DNA of 64,000 nt from Pseudomonadota bacterium. Lineage in GTDB: Bacteria; Pseudomonadota; Alphaproteobacteria; Rhodobacterales; Rhodobacteraceae. The notes under the pieces are model-generated. The model saw nothing but the letters and a program-made list of their open reading frames with translations. It was not told where the DNA came from and searched no databases. The stretch spans positions 80,439 to 144,438 of the forward strand of contig JAFEFU010000055.1 of assembly GCA_018240425.1 (NCBI GenBank). The letters run 5' to 3'. Of this stretch, positions 1 through 7,672 are shown in pieces. The translations under genes and the position numbers were made by a program. Every line of letters begins with the position of its first letter. Within the stretch, counting starts at the first letter, position 1.

Positions 1-185
1 TCTCGGTGCTGAAATCCGCCGACATCCCCTCGCTCCTGATCGAGGTGGGCTTTCTCTCGTCGGCGGACGACCGGGCGCGGCTGGCCGATCCGGTGTGGCG
101 TGCGGGGCTGGAGGAGGCGATTCTCGCCGGGCTTCAGGCCTGGGCCATCCCCGACGCCGCCGAGGCGCGGCTTCTGCGCCAGTAG
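1..185 (+). CDS. N-acetylmuramoyl-L-alanine amidase, C-terminal end (partial)
   Basis: Only the last 60 codons of a gene that begins before the window are present. The visible peptide contains PSLLIEVGFLSS followed by an acidic/arginine stretch, the usual C-terminal end of the Amidase_3 (AmiC-type) zinc amidases that cut the amide bond between MurNAc and the stem peptide in the periplasm. In Rhodobacterales such an amidase normally sits directly before penicillin-binding protein 1A, as it does here. The stop TAG lies at 183-185, about 30 bases before the next promoter. The zinc ligands and signal peptide are outside the window, so the family call rests on the C-terminal motif and the gene order. 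Confidence 0.75.
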   Translation, partial: SVLKSADIPSLLIEVGFLSSADDRARLADPVWRAGLEEAILAGLQAWAIPDAAEARLLRQ

Positions 186-214
186 GCGGTGTTCTGCCGC
201 CCGTCGGTCCGGCT

Positions 215-243
215 TTGACCCCCGCCGCCGCCGGGAGTATAGA
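215..243 (+). promoter_or_regulatory. Sigma-70-type promoter for mrcA
   Basis: TTGACC (215-220), a 17-base spacer and TATAGA (238-243) form a near-consensus housekeeping promoter. Transcription would begin near 250, giving a 5' UTR of about 24 bases before the TTG start at 274. This position argues against any longer upstream reading of the mrcA frame. Confidence 0.65.
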
Positions 244-273
244 GGCCGCTGCAACTGCCGAGGAAATGATCGC

Positions 274-2838
274 TTGCTCCGTTTCGTCCTCTCTGTCCTG
301 GGCGCCCTGTTCAGCTGGCTGGTGACCGCGCTGGTCTTCGGGGGCCTCGCGCTTGGCGCGGTGTTCTGGTACTTCAGCCGCGACCTGCCCGACTATGTGG
401 CGCTGGAGAACTACACGCCCAAGACCATCAGCCGCATCTATTCCGGCGAAGGCGAGCTGATGGACGAGTTCGCGACCGAGCGGCGGATCTTCGCGCCGAT
501 CGACCAGATCCCGCCCCTGGTCAAGGACGCGTTCATCTCGGCCGAGGACAAGAATTTCTATACGCACCACGGGTTCGACGCGATGGGGATCGCCGGCGCG
601 GTCTGGGAGGCGGTGCGCACCCACGGCAAGACCGTGCGCGGGGCCTCGACCATTCCCCAGCAGGTCGCGAAGAACTTCCTTCTGTCGGGGGACCGGACGC
701 TCGAGCGCAAGATCAAGGAACTGATCCTGTCGACCCGGCTGGTCAATGCCCTGCCCAAGGACAAGATCCTTGAGCTTTACCTGAACGAGATCGACCTCGG
801 CTTCCAGTCCTTCGGCGTGGCCTCGGCGGCGCAGACCTATTTCAACAAGACGCTGAGCGAGCTGACGCCCGAGGAGGCCGCCTATCTGGCAGCGTTGCCC
901 AAGGCGCCCTACAGCTATCACCCGGTCAAGCAGCACGACGCGGCGGTCGAGCGGCGCAACTATGTGCTGCGCGAGATGTATCAGAACGGCTATCTCGACA
1001 AGGCGGCCTACGAGACCGCGCTGGCCGCGCCCCTGAAGACCGTGCAGGGCGGCGATTACCCGTCCTTCCGTAGCACCATGCCGCCGCGCGACTATTTCAC
1101 CGACGAGATCCGCCGGCAATTGTCGAAGAGTTTTGGCCAGGAGGAGTTCTTCGGCGGCGGCCTGACCATCCGCGCCACGGTCGAGCCACAGATCCAGCGG
1201 GTCGCGGCCGATGCGCTTCAGAACGCGCTCGAGAAATACGACCGCGGGCAGGGGGTCTGGCGGGGGACGCACAAGACCATCGCGCGCGACCAGCTGACGG
1301 ACGAGGAAAGCTGGCGCGCCGCACTGGCGCAGGTGGCCGAGGTGCCGCGCGACGTGCCGGGCTGGTTCCCGGCGGTGGTGCTGGCGCTCGGCGACAAGGG
1401 CGCGCGCGTGGGCATCGAGGGGATCGACGAGGACGGAGGCCACTGGGTGCCCGACAGCGACGTGACCTGGGCGCGCAAGCGCGAGGCGGACGGCAGCCTC
1501 GGGCCGAAGGCCAAGGTCGCGGGCGATCTCGTCTCGGTCGGCGACGTGGTCCTGGTCGAGGAGCGCGCCAAGGAGGACGGCAGCGACAAGCACTGGTCCC
1601 TGCGCCAGGTGCCCGAGGTCGAGGGCGGCTTCATGGCGATGGACGTGAACACCGGCCGGGTGATCGCCATGCAGGGCGGGTTTTCCTATCAGTCCTCGGT
1701 CTTCAACCGCGCCACCCAGGCGGCGCGCCAGCCGGGGTCGAGCTTCAAACCCTTCGTCTATGCGGCGGCGCTCGATTCGGGCTTCACCCCCGCCACCATC
1801 GTCGTCGACGCGCCGATCGAGGTGAACACGCCCCAGGGCCTGTGGCGGCCGAAGAACGCCTCGGACAAGTATTACGGCCCGACGCCGATGCGCACCGGGA
1901 TCGAACAGTCGCGCAACCTGATGACGGTCAGGATCGCGCAGGCGGTGGGCATGGACGTGGTGGCGAAATATGCCGAGAAGTTCGGGGTCTATGACCACCT
2001 CGATCCCTATCTCGCCAACGCGCTCGGGGCGCAGGAGACGACGCTTTACAAGATGGTCGCCGCCTATGCGATGATCGCCAACGGCGGCGAGCGGGTCGAG
2101 CCGACACTGGTCGACCGGGTCCAGGACCGCTGGGGCCGCACCGTCTATCGCCATGACCAGCGCATCTGCACGGATTGCGCCGATGCCACCCTTCCAAGGG
2201 GCGAGGGGCCCGAGATCAAGTCCGACCGCGAGCGGGTGATGGACGGTGTCACCGCCTATCAGCTGACCTCGATGATGGAGGGGGTCATCAAGCGCGGCTC
2301 GGGCACCGGCGTCCACCTGCCGATCCCGATCGCGGGCAAGACCGGCACCACCAACGACGCCAAGGATGTCTGGTTCATCGGCTTTTCCTCGAACATCGTC
2401 GCCGGCTGCTACATGGGCTATGACCAGCCCCGCACGCTTGGCGCCAACGCCTTTGGCGGCACGCTCTGCGTCCCGGTCTTCCAGGCCTTCATGGAGCAGG
2501 CGATCAAGAAGTACGGGGGCACCGACTTCCGGGTGCCGCCGGGCGGGCATTTCATCAACATCAACCGCTTTACCGGCGAGCCGGTCATGGATGGCGCGAC
2601 CGGCGATTTCGTCCAGGCCGAATATTTCCGCGACGGCCAGCAGACCGAGTTCGGCATGGCGACGCTGGTCGACGGCGGCTTTGCGATGGGCCAGAACCTG
2701 CCGATGTTCGATCAGGGCGTGCTCGTGGGCGACGAGGGGGATCCCGGCGGTACCGTGACCACCACCTCGGACGGCGAGCAGAAGATCATTCCCAAGAAGG
2801 CGGACTTCGGCACCGTGTCGTCGGGCGGACTCTACTAG
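274..2838 (+). CDS. mrcA: Penicillin-binding protein 1A (glycosyltransferase/transpeptidase)
   Basis: This bifunctional class A PBP polymerises lipid II into glycan strands and cross-links the peptides on the periplasmic side of the inner membrane. It has 854 residues. A membrane segment lies at about 11-34, followed by the GT51 glycosyltransferase domain with catalytic Glu91 in ISAEDKNFY and the RGASTIPQQ motif. An OB-like insertion comes next, then the transpeptidase domain with the SxxK serine at 489 (SSFK), an SRN motif and KTGT at 689-692. The start was set at TTG 274 because GAGGAA lies 8 bases upstream at 260-265, the promoter ends at 243, and the encoded MLRFVLS-type N-terminus is normal for the family. 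A longer reading from ATG 100 would overlap the amidase. It is followed by prfB, a common order in this group. Confidence 0.93.
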   Translation: MLRFVLSVLGALFSWLVTALVFGGLALGAVFWYFSRDLPDYVALENYTPKTISRIYSGEGELMDEFATERRIFAPIDQIPPLVKDAFISAEDKNFYTHHGFDAMGIAGAVWEAVRTHGKTVRGASTIPQQVAKNFLLSGDRTLERKIKELILSTRLVNALPKDKILELYLNEIDLGFQSFGVASAAQTYFNKTLSELTPEEAAYLAALPKAPYSYHPVKQHDAAVERRNYVLREMYQNGYLDKAAYETALAAPLKTVQGGDYPSFRSTMPPRDYFTDEIRRQLSKSFGQEEFFGGGLTIRATVEPQIQRVAADALQNALEKYDRGQGVWRGTHKTIARDQLTDEESWRAALAQVAEVPRDVPGWFPAVVLALGDKGARVGIEGIDEDGGHWVPDSDVTWARKREADGSLGPKAKVAGDLVSVGDVVLVEERAKEDGSDKHWSLRQVPEVEGGFMAMDVNTGRVIAMQGGFSYQSSVFNRATQAARQPGSSFKPFVYAAALDSGFTPATIVVDAPIEVNTPQGLWRPKNASDKYYGPTPMRTGIEQSRNLMTVRIAQAVGMDVVAKYAEKFGVYDHLDPYLANALGAQETTLYKMVAAYAMIANGGERVEPTLVDRVQDRWGRTVYRHDQRICTDCADATLPRGEGPEIKSDRERVMDGVTAYQLTSMMEGVIKRGSGTGVHLPIPIAGKTGTTNDAKDVWFIGFSSNIVAGCYMGYDQPRTLGANAFGGTLCVPVFQAFMEQAIKKYGGTDFRVPPGGHFININRFTGEPVMDGATGDFVQAEYFRDGQQTEFGMATLVDGGFAMGQNLPMFDQGVLVGDEGDPGGTVTTTSDGEQKIIPKKADFGTVSSGGLY

Positions 2839-2901
2839 GGCGGCGGCTTATCGGCTGGAATCATTGCGGATCGGTTCTCCCGCTGCCCGGGCCGATCAGG
2901 G

Positions 2902-3114
2902 GACGCGCCAGTGGCGCGTCACCCGGTCCGGTTGGCCGAAGCGCAAGCGCAGGCCAAGGGGCGATCCTCCGGCCGGACCGTTCGTGCGCGGACAGCGCCC
3001 GCCCAGGTGGGGGCGAAGCCCCCGCCGCCCGGTGGGCGGGGGCTGGCCGTGCTTCAGGAGCACGGCTGCCACGAGCCGTAGCCGCCCGCCAGCCGCGCGA
3101 GGCAACGGCCTCGC
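2902..3114 (+). repeat. Structured intergenic repeat, family 1, copy A
   Basis: The space between mrcA and prfB holds no gene. It carries a modular element: a perfect 8-bp hairpin with a 3-base loop (2902-2920); the 15-mer CCGGTCCGGTTGGCC (2923-2937); a GGCCAAGGGGCGATCC box; a GGTGGGGGCGAA / GGCGGGGGC module; a hairpin with loop TCAGG (3047-3065); and a hairpin GCGAGGC-aacg-GCCTCGC (3097-3114). The same modules recur in inverse orientation after cysS (9193-9406), and the last two recur at 47611-47682. The stem sequences differ between copies while pairing is preserved. Confidence 0.75.
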
Positions 3115-3188
3115 GCTCATTCGCCGTTGCGGGTTCCGGTTGATGTGATCGCACTCCCCCGCCGCCGGCTCAAGGCAGGCCCAGCCCC

Positions 3189-3217
3189 TTGCCCGGCCCC
3201 GGCCGCTCGGTTATGAC
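3189..3217 (+). promoter_or_regulatory. Candidate promoter for prfB
   Basis: TTGCCC (3189-3194), a 17-base spacer and TATGAC (3212-3217) lie 30 bases before the prfB start. The -10 hexamer is only a fair match, so this is a candidate. Confidence 0.4.
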
Positions 3218-3246
3218 CCGGCGCGCGACCGAGGAGACATGTGGCC

Positions 3247-4374
3247 ATGCGCGCCGAGACCCAGAACACCATCGACGCCGTCCGCAGGTCGCTGAAGCTC
3301 TTGGGCCAGCGCATGGACTGGGAGACCGCGCCCCACCGGCTGGAAGAGTTCAACGCCATGATCGAGGATGGCGACCTCTGGTCCGACCCGGCGCGCGCGC
3401 AGAAGCTGATGCGCGACCGCCAGATGCTGATGGACAAGGTCGAGACCTACCGCAGGATCGACCGCGATCTGACCGACAATGTCGAGCTGATCGAACTCGG
3501 CGAGGCCGAAGGCGACGCGGAGATCGTCGGCGAGGCCGAATGCAGCCTGAAGGAACTCAAGGATTTCGCCGCCGGGAAAGAGCTCGAGGCGCTTCTGGAC
3601 GGCGAGGCCGACGGCAACGACACCTTCCTCGAGATCAACGCCGGCGCCGGCGGCACCGAGTCCTGCGACTGGGCCTCGATGCTGGCGCGGATGTATGTCC
3701 GCTGGGCCGAGAAGAAGGGCTACAAGGTCGAGTTGCAGTCCGAGACGGCGGGCGACGAGGCCGGCATCCGCTCGGCCGCCTACAAGATCACCGGCCCCAA
3801 CGCCTATGGCTGGCTGAAATCGGAATCGGGCGTGCACCGGCTGGTCAGGATCTCGCCCTACGACAGCGCGGCGCGGCGGCACACCTCGTTCAGTTCGGTC
3901 TGGGTCTATCCGGTCGTCGATGACAATATCGAGATCGTGGTGCCCGACAACGAGATCAGGATCGACACCTACCGCTCCTCGGGCGCGGGCGGCCAGCACG
4001 TCAACACCACCGACTCGGCGGTGAGGATCACCCACCTGCCCACCGGGATCGTGGTCACCAGCTCGATGAAGTCGCAGCACCAGAACCGCGACGCGGCGAT
4101 GACGGCGCTGAAGGCGCGGCTCTACCAGCTGGAGCTCGACAAGCGCAACGCCGCCATCAACGCGGCGCATGAATCCAAGGGCGACGCCGGCTGGGGCAAC
4201 CAGATCCGCTCCTACGTCCTGCAGCCCTACCAGATGGTCAAGGACCTGCGCACCGGCTACGAGACCTCGGACACCGGAGGGGTTCTCGACGGCGATCTCG
4301 ACGGGTTCATGGCGGCGACTCTGGCAATGGATGTCGCCGGCATGAGCCGGGCCGAGGCGCAGGGCGACGAATAG
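3247..4374 (+). CDS. prfB: Peptide chain release factor 2
   Basis: RF2 recognises UGA and UAA in the ribosomal A site and triggers peptide release. The 375-residue product has the N-terminal coiled coil (MRAETQNTI onward) and the GGQ hydrolysis motif at 248-250 within SSGAGGQHVNTTDSAV. It also has the stop-codon-reading loop, which reads SPY here rather than the E. coli SPF. The reading frame is continuous: the in-frame UGA and +1 frameshift site of E. coli prfB are absent, so no frameshift autoregulation is expected. The ATG at 3247 was chosen because GAGGAG at 3231-3236 is 10 bases upstream and the peptide begins as in relatives; a GTG two codons earlier (3241) is only 4 bases from the same Shine-Dalgarno. 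Confidence 0.95.
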   Translation: MRAETQNTIDAVRRSLKLLGQRMDWETAPHRLEEFNAMIEDGDLWSDPARAQKLMRDRQMLMDKVETYRRIDRDLTDNVELIELGEAEGDAEIVGEAECSLKELKDFAAGKELEALLDGEADGNDTFLEINAGAGGTESCDWASMLARMYVRWAEKKGYKVELQSETAGDEAGIRSAAYKITGPNAYGWLKSESGVHRLVRISPYDSAARRHTSFSSVWVYPVVDDNIEIVVPDNEIRIDTYRSSGAGGQHVNTTDSAVRITHLPTGIVVTSSMKSQHQNRDAAMTALKARLYQLELDKRNAAINAAHESKGDAGWGNQIRSYVLQPYQMVKDLRTGYETSDTGGVLDGDLDGFMAATLAMDVAGMSRAEAQGDE

Positions 4375-4387
4375 GCCGCCGGACGGG

Positions 4388-4405
4388 CCCGGATTTCCGG
4401 GTTTT
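4388..4405 (+). terminator. Intrinsic terminator after prfB
   Basis: CCCGG-attt-CCGGG followed directly by TTTT, 13 bases after the prfB stop. The stem is short but the T run follows at once. Confidence 0.55.
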
Positions 4406-4662
4406 CCAAGTCAAGTCAATAAGATGTAAACCGGCCTGCCCGGCGCGGGTGGGCTGTTTCCAGCCGGTCTCGCCACGCTGCGCGGCCAGTTCCTGCCGGT
4501 TGTATGCCACGACGGAACACATGTGCTCAAACCGCCGCGAGCAGGGGTTGGCACCGGCGTCCGCATCGCTATCTCGGTCCATGACCGGATCGGCAGGCGG
4601 CCCCGGGGGCGCAGGAAACGCGCCTCCCGCCTGGCGGTACGGTCGAGGAACAGGAGACTGAA

Positions 4663-5274
4663 ATGACGACTTCAAGGATTTTCATCCGCAGCGCCGCCGT
4701 GGCCGCGCTGATGGGCGGGCTTTCGCTGCCGGCCCTTGCCGGGGGCCTGGGTGCCCCGGTCACCGAGCCCCCGGTGGCCGCGCCCGCGCCGGTGGCCGCG
4801 CCCCTGGCCAATGGCGACTGGACCGGCCCCTGGGCCGGGCTCGCCCTCGGCGGCGACCGCACCAAGTCCGGCGGCGTCAGCCACAGCGGCGGCGCCTACG
4901 GGATCCGTGGCGGCTACGACTATGACTTCGGCCAGTTCGTCCTTGGCGGCGCTCTGTCGTGGGACAAGCTCAATGGCGGCAGCGGTTCGACCACCCGGCT
5001 GAAGGACGTGACCCGGCTGACGGTGCGGGGCGGCGCTGACCTCGGGCAGGCGCTGGTCTATGCCAAGGTCGGCGCGGCCCGCGCCTCGGCCGACATCGGG
5101 GGCGCGAGTTTCCACGACACCGGCTGGACCGCCGGGATCGGCGCCGACTACAAGCTGACCGATCAGTGGACGATCGGCGGCGAGATCGACCACGACCACT
5201 TCAATAAATTCGGCTCGACTGGCGTCAAGGCCAACGACACGACGGCTCAGGTCACCCTCGGCTTCCGTTTCTGA
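4663..5274 (+). CDS. Outer-membrane beta-barrel protein (Omp25/OmpA-like barrel family)
   Basis: The 203-residue product has a clear Sec signal peptide (about 1-26, ending SLPALA), then a Pro/Ala linker and a series of alternating-residue strands rich in Gly, Asp and Tyr. It ends in GFRF, the terminal phenylalanine pattern recognised by the BAM complex. This fits the small 8-stranded opacity/porin-like outer-membrane barrels of alphaproteobacteria. A good Shine-Dalgarno AGGAG (4652-4656) precedes ATG 4663. It is monocistronic, with a strong hairpin just after the stop. The 288-base gap before it holds the prfB terminator and no gene. The exact role is unknown; members of this superfamily serve structural or adhesion roles. 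Confidence 0.8.
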   Translation: MTTSRIFIRSAAVAALMGGLSLPALAGGLGAPVTEPPVAAPAPVAAPLANGDWTGPWAGLALGGDRTKSGGVSHSGGAYGIRGGYDYDFGQFVLGGALSWDKLNGGSGSTTRLKDVTRLTVRGGADLGQALVYAKVGAARASADIGGASFHDTGWTAGIGADYKLTDQWTIGGEIDHDHFNKFGSTGVKANDTTAQVTLGFRF

Positions 5275-5290
5275 GCCGCTGAGGTACCTG

Positions 5291-5324
5291 TCAGGCAGGT
5301 CCGGCCCCGACCGGGCCTGCCTCA
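5291..5324. terminator. Bidirectional hairpin between convergent genes
   Basis: The arms 5291-5304 and 5311-5324 pair over 14 positions (one mismatch, one G-U) around the loop CCCCGA. The element sits between the outer-membrane protein gene and the convergent TPM gene and includes the stop codon of the latter. No long T run is present on either side. Confidence 0.6.
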
Positions 5325-6230
5325 CCAATGGCCCGAGGCCCCGCCCCCCGAAGATCGCCCGCCCCCGAAGCCGCCGCCACCCCGGTCGGTGTTGCGCCCG
5401 GTATCGGCGCGCCAGGGCCGGTCTTCGCGGTAGGAGCAATGGAGGCAGCGGGTCACGATCATCCCCGTCACCGGCATGCCCGTCGTCTCCGGCGCGCTTA
5501 CCCCCTCGGACGCGGGTCCGGTGGTGGTTGCCTGCGGCAGGACATGCTCGCGGTGCATCCCCCTCTGGCCGCAGTGCGGGCAGCGGCGAAAGCGGAAGCT
5601 CCAGTCCCCGGCCAGCCGGCCGAACAGGCTGCCGCCGACGATGATGGCGGCGAAGGCGCCGAAGATCCAGGGAAAGGCGCGGTCCATCAGGGTCTTTGAT
5701 GGGGCGGCAGGCGGCAGGCCCGCGGCATGGGGGCGGGCGATGCGGGCCTCGATCTCGGCCATTCCGGCCAGGATTCCCGCCTGGTAGTCGCCCTTGCGGA
5801 AGGCGGGCAGGAACCAGCCGCCGACGATGTTCTGCGCCAAGAGGTCATAGCCCGCGTCATAGCCGCGCCCCAGTTCCAGGCGCATGTCGCGGTCCTCGGG
5901 CGCCACCAGGACGAGGATGCCGTCGTCGCGGCCCGCCGCGCCGATCCCCCAGGCGTTGAAGAGGCCGGTCGTGTAGGTCTCGAGGCTTTCGCCCGCGTCG
6001 GCCCGCGCCTTCCACGAGGGCAGGGTCAGGAGGGTCGCCTCGACCCCGGTCGCGGCCTTCAGCGCCTGAAGGTCGGCGCGCAGGCGGGCCTCGGCCCCGC
6101 CATCGAGGAGGCCGGCGAAGTCGTTGACGAACGGGTCGGGATGGGGCGGGTAGCTGGCCGCGCGAAGGGCGGCGGGCAGGAGGACCGCCAGCAGCAGCGC
6201 CGGGGCGAGGCATCGCAGAAGTCTGTTCAT
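5322..6230 (-). CDS. TPM-domain (YgcG-type) membrane protein with zinc-ribbon-like cysteines
   Basis: The 302-residue protein begins with a signal peptide (about 1-24). A TPM domain follows at about 32-160, recognisable by VNDFAGLLD, GILVLVAPEDRDMRLELGRGYD and the downstream helix. A single transmembrane segment spans about 186-206. A soluble tail then carries two CxxC pairs (Cys217/Cys220 in RCPHCG and Cys262/Cys265 in RCLHCS), ending in a glycine-serine run. Known TPM proteins are periplasmic or lumenal and have been linked to membrane-protein repair (Psb32) or phosphatase-like activity; the role in this lineage is not established. The CxxC pairs suggest a metal-binding ribbon, which is inference. 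It is transcribed alone and converges with the preceding gene. Confidence 0.85.
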   Translation of the reverse strand: MNRLLRCLAPALLLAVLLPAALRAASYPPHPDPFVNDFAGLLDGGAEARLRADLQALKAATGVEATLLTLPSWKARADAGESLETYTTGLFNAWGIGAAGRDDGILVLVAPEDRDMRLELGRGYDAGYDLLAQNIVGGWFLPAFRKGDYQAGILAGMAEIEARIARPHAAGLPPAAPSKTLMDRAFPWIFGAFAAIIVGGSLFGRLAGDWSFRFRRCPHCGQRGMHREHVLPQATTTGPASEGVSAPETTGMPVTGMIVTRCLHCSYREDRPWRADTGRNTDRGGGGFGGGRSSGGGASGHW

Positions 6231-6478
6231 CGGCCGGCCCGCAACTGGAAAACCACCGGGCCATCTTCAGCACATCGCTGCGGGTGCCGTCAAACCCGCC
6301 GTCCGGCAGGCGGTCCAGCGGCGCCTGGTGCCGGTTTGCACAGGCCGACGGCCCTGACGCGCGCCGCCGAGATTTCCCCGTGACAGCCGCGGCGGTGAAA
6401 CCTTAAGACACGTCGGACAGTATCAGTAGACGCACTTTGCCGCCCGATTCGGAGTGCGGACTGGCGCAGGAGAGGTAG

Positions 6479-7102
6479 ATGAGAGTGACCGGACTGGGCC
6501 TGGCCCTCGCCCTGGCGACCCTGCCGCTGGCCGGCTGCATCGGGTTCAGCACCTTCCAGACCTACTACGAAAAGCCGGTTCCCGCCGCCCAGTCGCGGGG
6601 CTGGCATGTGGTCGCGGTCAATGTCGATGTGCCCGCCAAGCTGACCGTGTCCGAGGACCACAGCTACGAGCCGAAGGCCGACATCGTTTGGCGCGAGGAT
6701 CCGATCGGCGACCGCCATCCGCAGGTCGCGAAGATCCTGAAGGACGCGATCACGCGGGGCGCCGCCGGGCTGCACGGGCCGCGCCCGGTCCGTCTCGACG
6801 TGGTGGTCAGCCGCTTCCACGCCCTGACCTACGAGGCCGAAACGCTGAACGTCGGCGGTATCGGCGTGCACAATGTGAACTTCACCATCTCGGTCGTGGA
6901 CGCGCGCAGCGGCGCGGTTCTGGTCCCGCCCGAGGACATCGACGCCGCGATGCCGGCCCTGACCGGGGTCGAGATGATCAAGGCGCGCGAGCGCGGCGAA
7001 AGCCAGAAGTCGCAGATCGAGGCCCATGTCGCGGCGACCATTGCCGGCTGGCTGGGGCTGGGCCCCGACCAGCGCGACAGTTTCGTGCGCGCCGGGATGT
7101 GA
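6479..7102 (+). CDS. Predicted lipoprotein of unknown function (DUF6778-like)
   Basis: The 207-residue product has a lipoprotein signal ending LPLAGC with Cys20 as the acylation site, so it should be anchored in the outer or inner membrane. The mature part has no motif I can tie to a reaction. It resembles a Rhodobacterales-restricted family that I believe is catalogued as DUF6778, judged from length, the lipobox and the order-specific distribution I remember rather than from an alignment. AGGAGAG (6468-6474) precedes ATG 6479. The 248 bases upstream hold no gene. It ends 26 bases before the convergent MmcQ-family gene. Confidence 0.7.
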   Translation: MRVTGLGLALALATLPLAGCIGFSTFQTYYEKPVPAAQSRGWHVVAVNVDVPAKLTVSEDHSYEPKADIVWREDPIGDRHPQVAKILKDAITRGAAGLHGPRPVRLDVVVSRFHALTYEAETLNVGGIGVHNVNFTISVVDARSGAVLVPPEDIDAAMPALTGVEMIKARERGESQKSQIEAHVAATIAGWLGLGPDQRDSFVRAGM

Positions 7103-7128
7103 GGCGGGCGGCACTCCGCGCGCGCGCG

Positions 7129-7473
7129 TCAGGGCAGGGGGGCGAGGTCCGCCTGCACCCGTTTCGGCAGTCCCGCCCGGATCAGCCGGTAGGACTGGCG
7201 CAGGCGGTGGGACAGTTCCTCCTCGTCCGCCTCGAACGGCAGGTTCACCCAGGTGCGGTGGAAATAGGGCGCCCGCCGCGCCACGCCCGCGTCGATCAGC
7301 ATCTCGGCGGTCTCGACGCTGTCGCACTTGACGGCGACGCCGGGCATGACCGCGCCGATGCAGGCGAACATCTTGCCGCCCACCTTCCAGGCGTCATGCC
7401 CGCCGCCCCAGGGGTCCGAGACCTCGGCCCCCGGAAAGGCGGCGCAGATGCGGTTGATCAGGGCGCGGCTCAT
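7129..7473 (-). CDS. MmcQ/YjbR family protein
   Basis: At 114 residues this matches the usual size of the MmcQ/YjbR (CyaY-like fold) family. Family features visible are FPGAEVSDPWGGGHDAWKVGGKMFA near the N-terminus, a central KCDS segment, and RRAPYFHRTWVNLPF followed by a basic/acidic helix. Members have been called DNA-binding on structural grounds, but a cellular role is not firmly known. It is a single gene on the minus strand whose 5' end faces the cysS leader region; about 30 bases separate its start from the cysS-leader promoter. Confidence 0.85.
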   Translation of the reverse strand: MSRALINRICAAFPGAEVSDPWGGGHDAWKVGGKMFACIGAVMPGVAVKCDSVETAEMLIDAGVARRAPYFHRTWVNLPFEADEEELSHRLRQSYRLIRAGLPKRVQADLAPLP

Positions 7474-7505
7474 CGGGGCAGGATGGCACGAAGGGCGCGA
7501 AATGT

Positions 7506-7535
7506 CTTGGCCGCGGCGGCGCCTTCGGCTAGGTT
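7506..7535 (+). promoter_or_regulatory. Candidate promoter for the cysS leader peptide
   Basis: CTTGGC (7506-7511), an 18-base spacer and TAGGTT (7530-7535). The -10 ends 7 bases before the ATG at 7543, so transcription would start at or next to the first codon of the leader peptide and make a leaderless mRNA. There is no convincing Shine-Dalgarno in front of that ATG, which fits. Confidence 0.45.
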
Positions 7536-7542
7536 CCGCCCC

Positions 7543-7587
7543 ATGAACGGCACTTGCACCACCGGCACCTGCTGCATTACCACCTGA
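7543..7587 (+). CDS. Cysteine-rich leader peptide upstream of cysS
   Basis: A 14-codon frame encodes [14 protein letters not shown] with cysteine codons at positions 5, 10 and 11, ending in TGA 7585-7587. It lies 85 bases before cysteinyl-tRNA synthetase on the same strand. Amino-acid leader peptides rich in the cognate residue control biosynthetic and synthetase operons by ribosome stalling when the charged tRNA is scarce. Three Cys in 14 codons is far above chance, since Cys is about 1 percent of typical protein. The stop codon is embedded in a perfect hairpin (7583-7598) that can compete with a longer one (7597-7646). Function as an attenuator is inference; translation has not been shown. 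Confidence 0.7.
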   Translation: MNGTCTTGTCCITT

Positions 7588-7646
7588 CGACCGTCAGGCG
7601 GGCCGTTCCTTTCCTTCCCGGACAAAGGCAACCAGGCAAGCCCGCC
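7583..7646 (+). promoter_or_regulatory. Putative attenuator stem-loops before cysS
   Basis: CCTGAC-gacc-GTCAGG (7583-7598) covers the leader-peptide stop codon. GGCGGGC (7597-7603) can instead pair with GCCCGCC (7640-7646). The two structures share bases 7597-7598 and so are mutually exclusive, the arrangement expected when a stalled ribosome shifts the fold. A run of T typical of a terminator is not present after 7646, so the control could act on translation of cysS (ATG 7673) instead. Confidence 0.5.
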
Positions 7647-7672
7647 GCGAGCGTTCCCGCGAGGATGAAGGC

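Noticed and set aside
3241..3249. GTG start for prfB at 3241
   Set aside because: Only 4 bases from the Shine-Dalgarno, and homologues start MRAETQN, which corresponds to ATG 3247.
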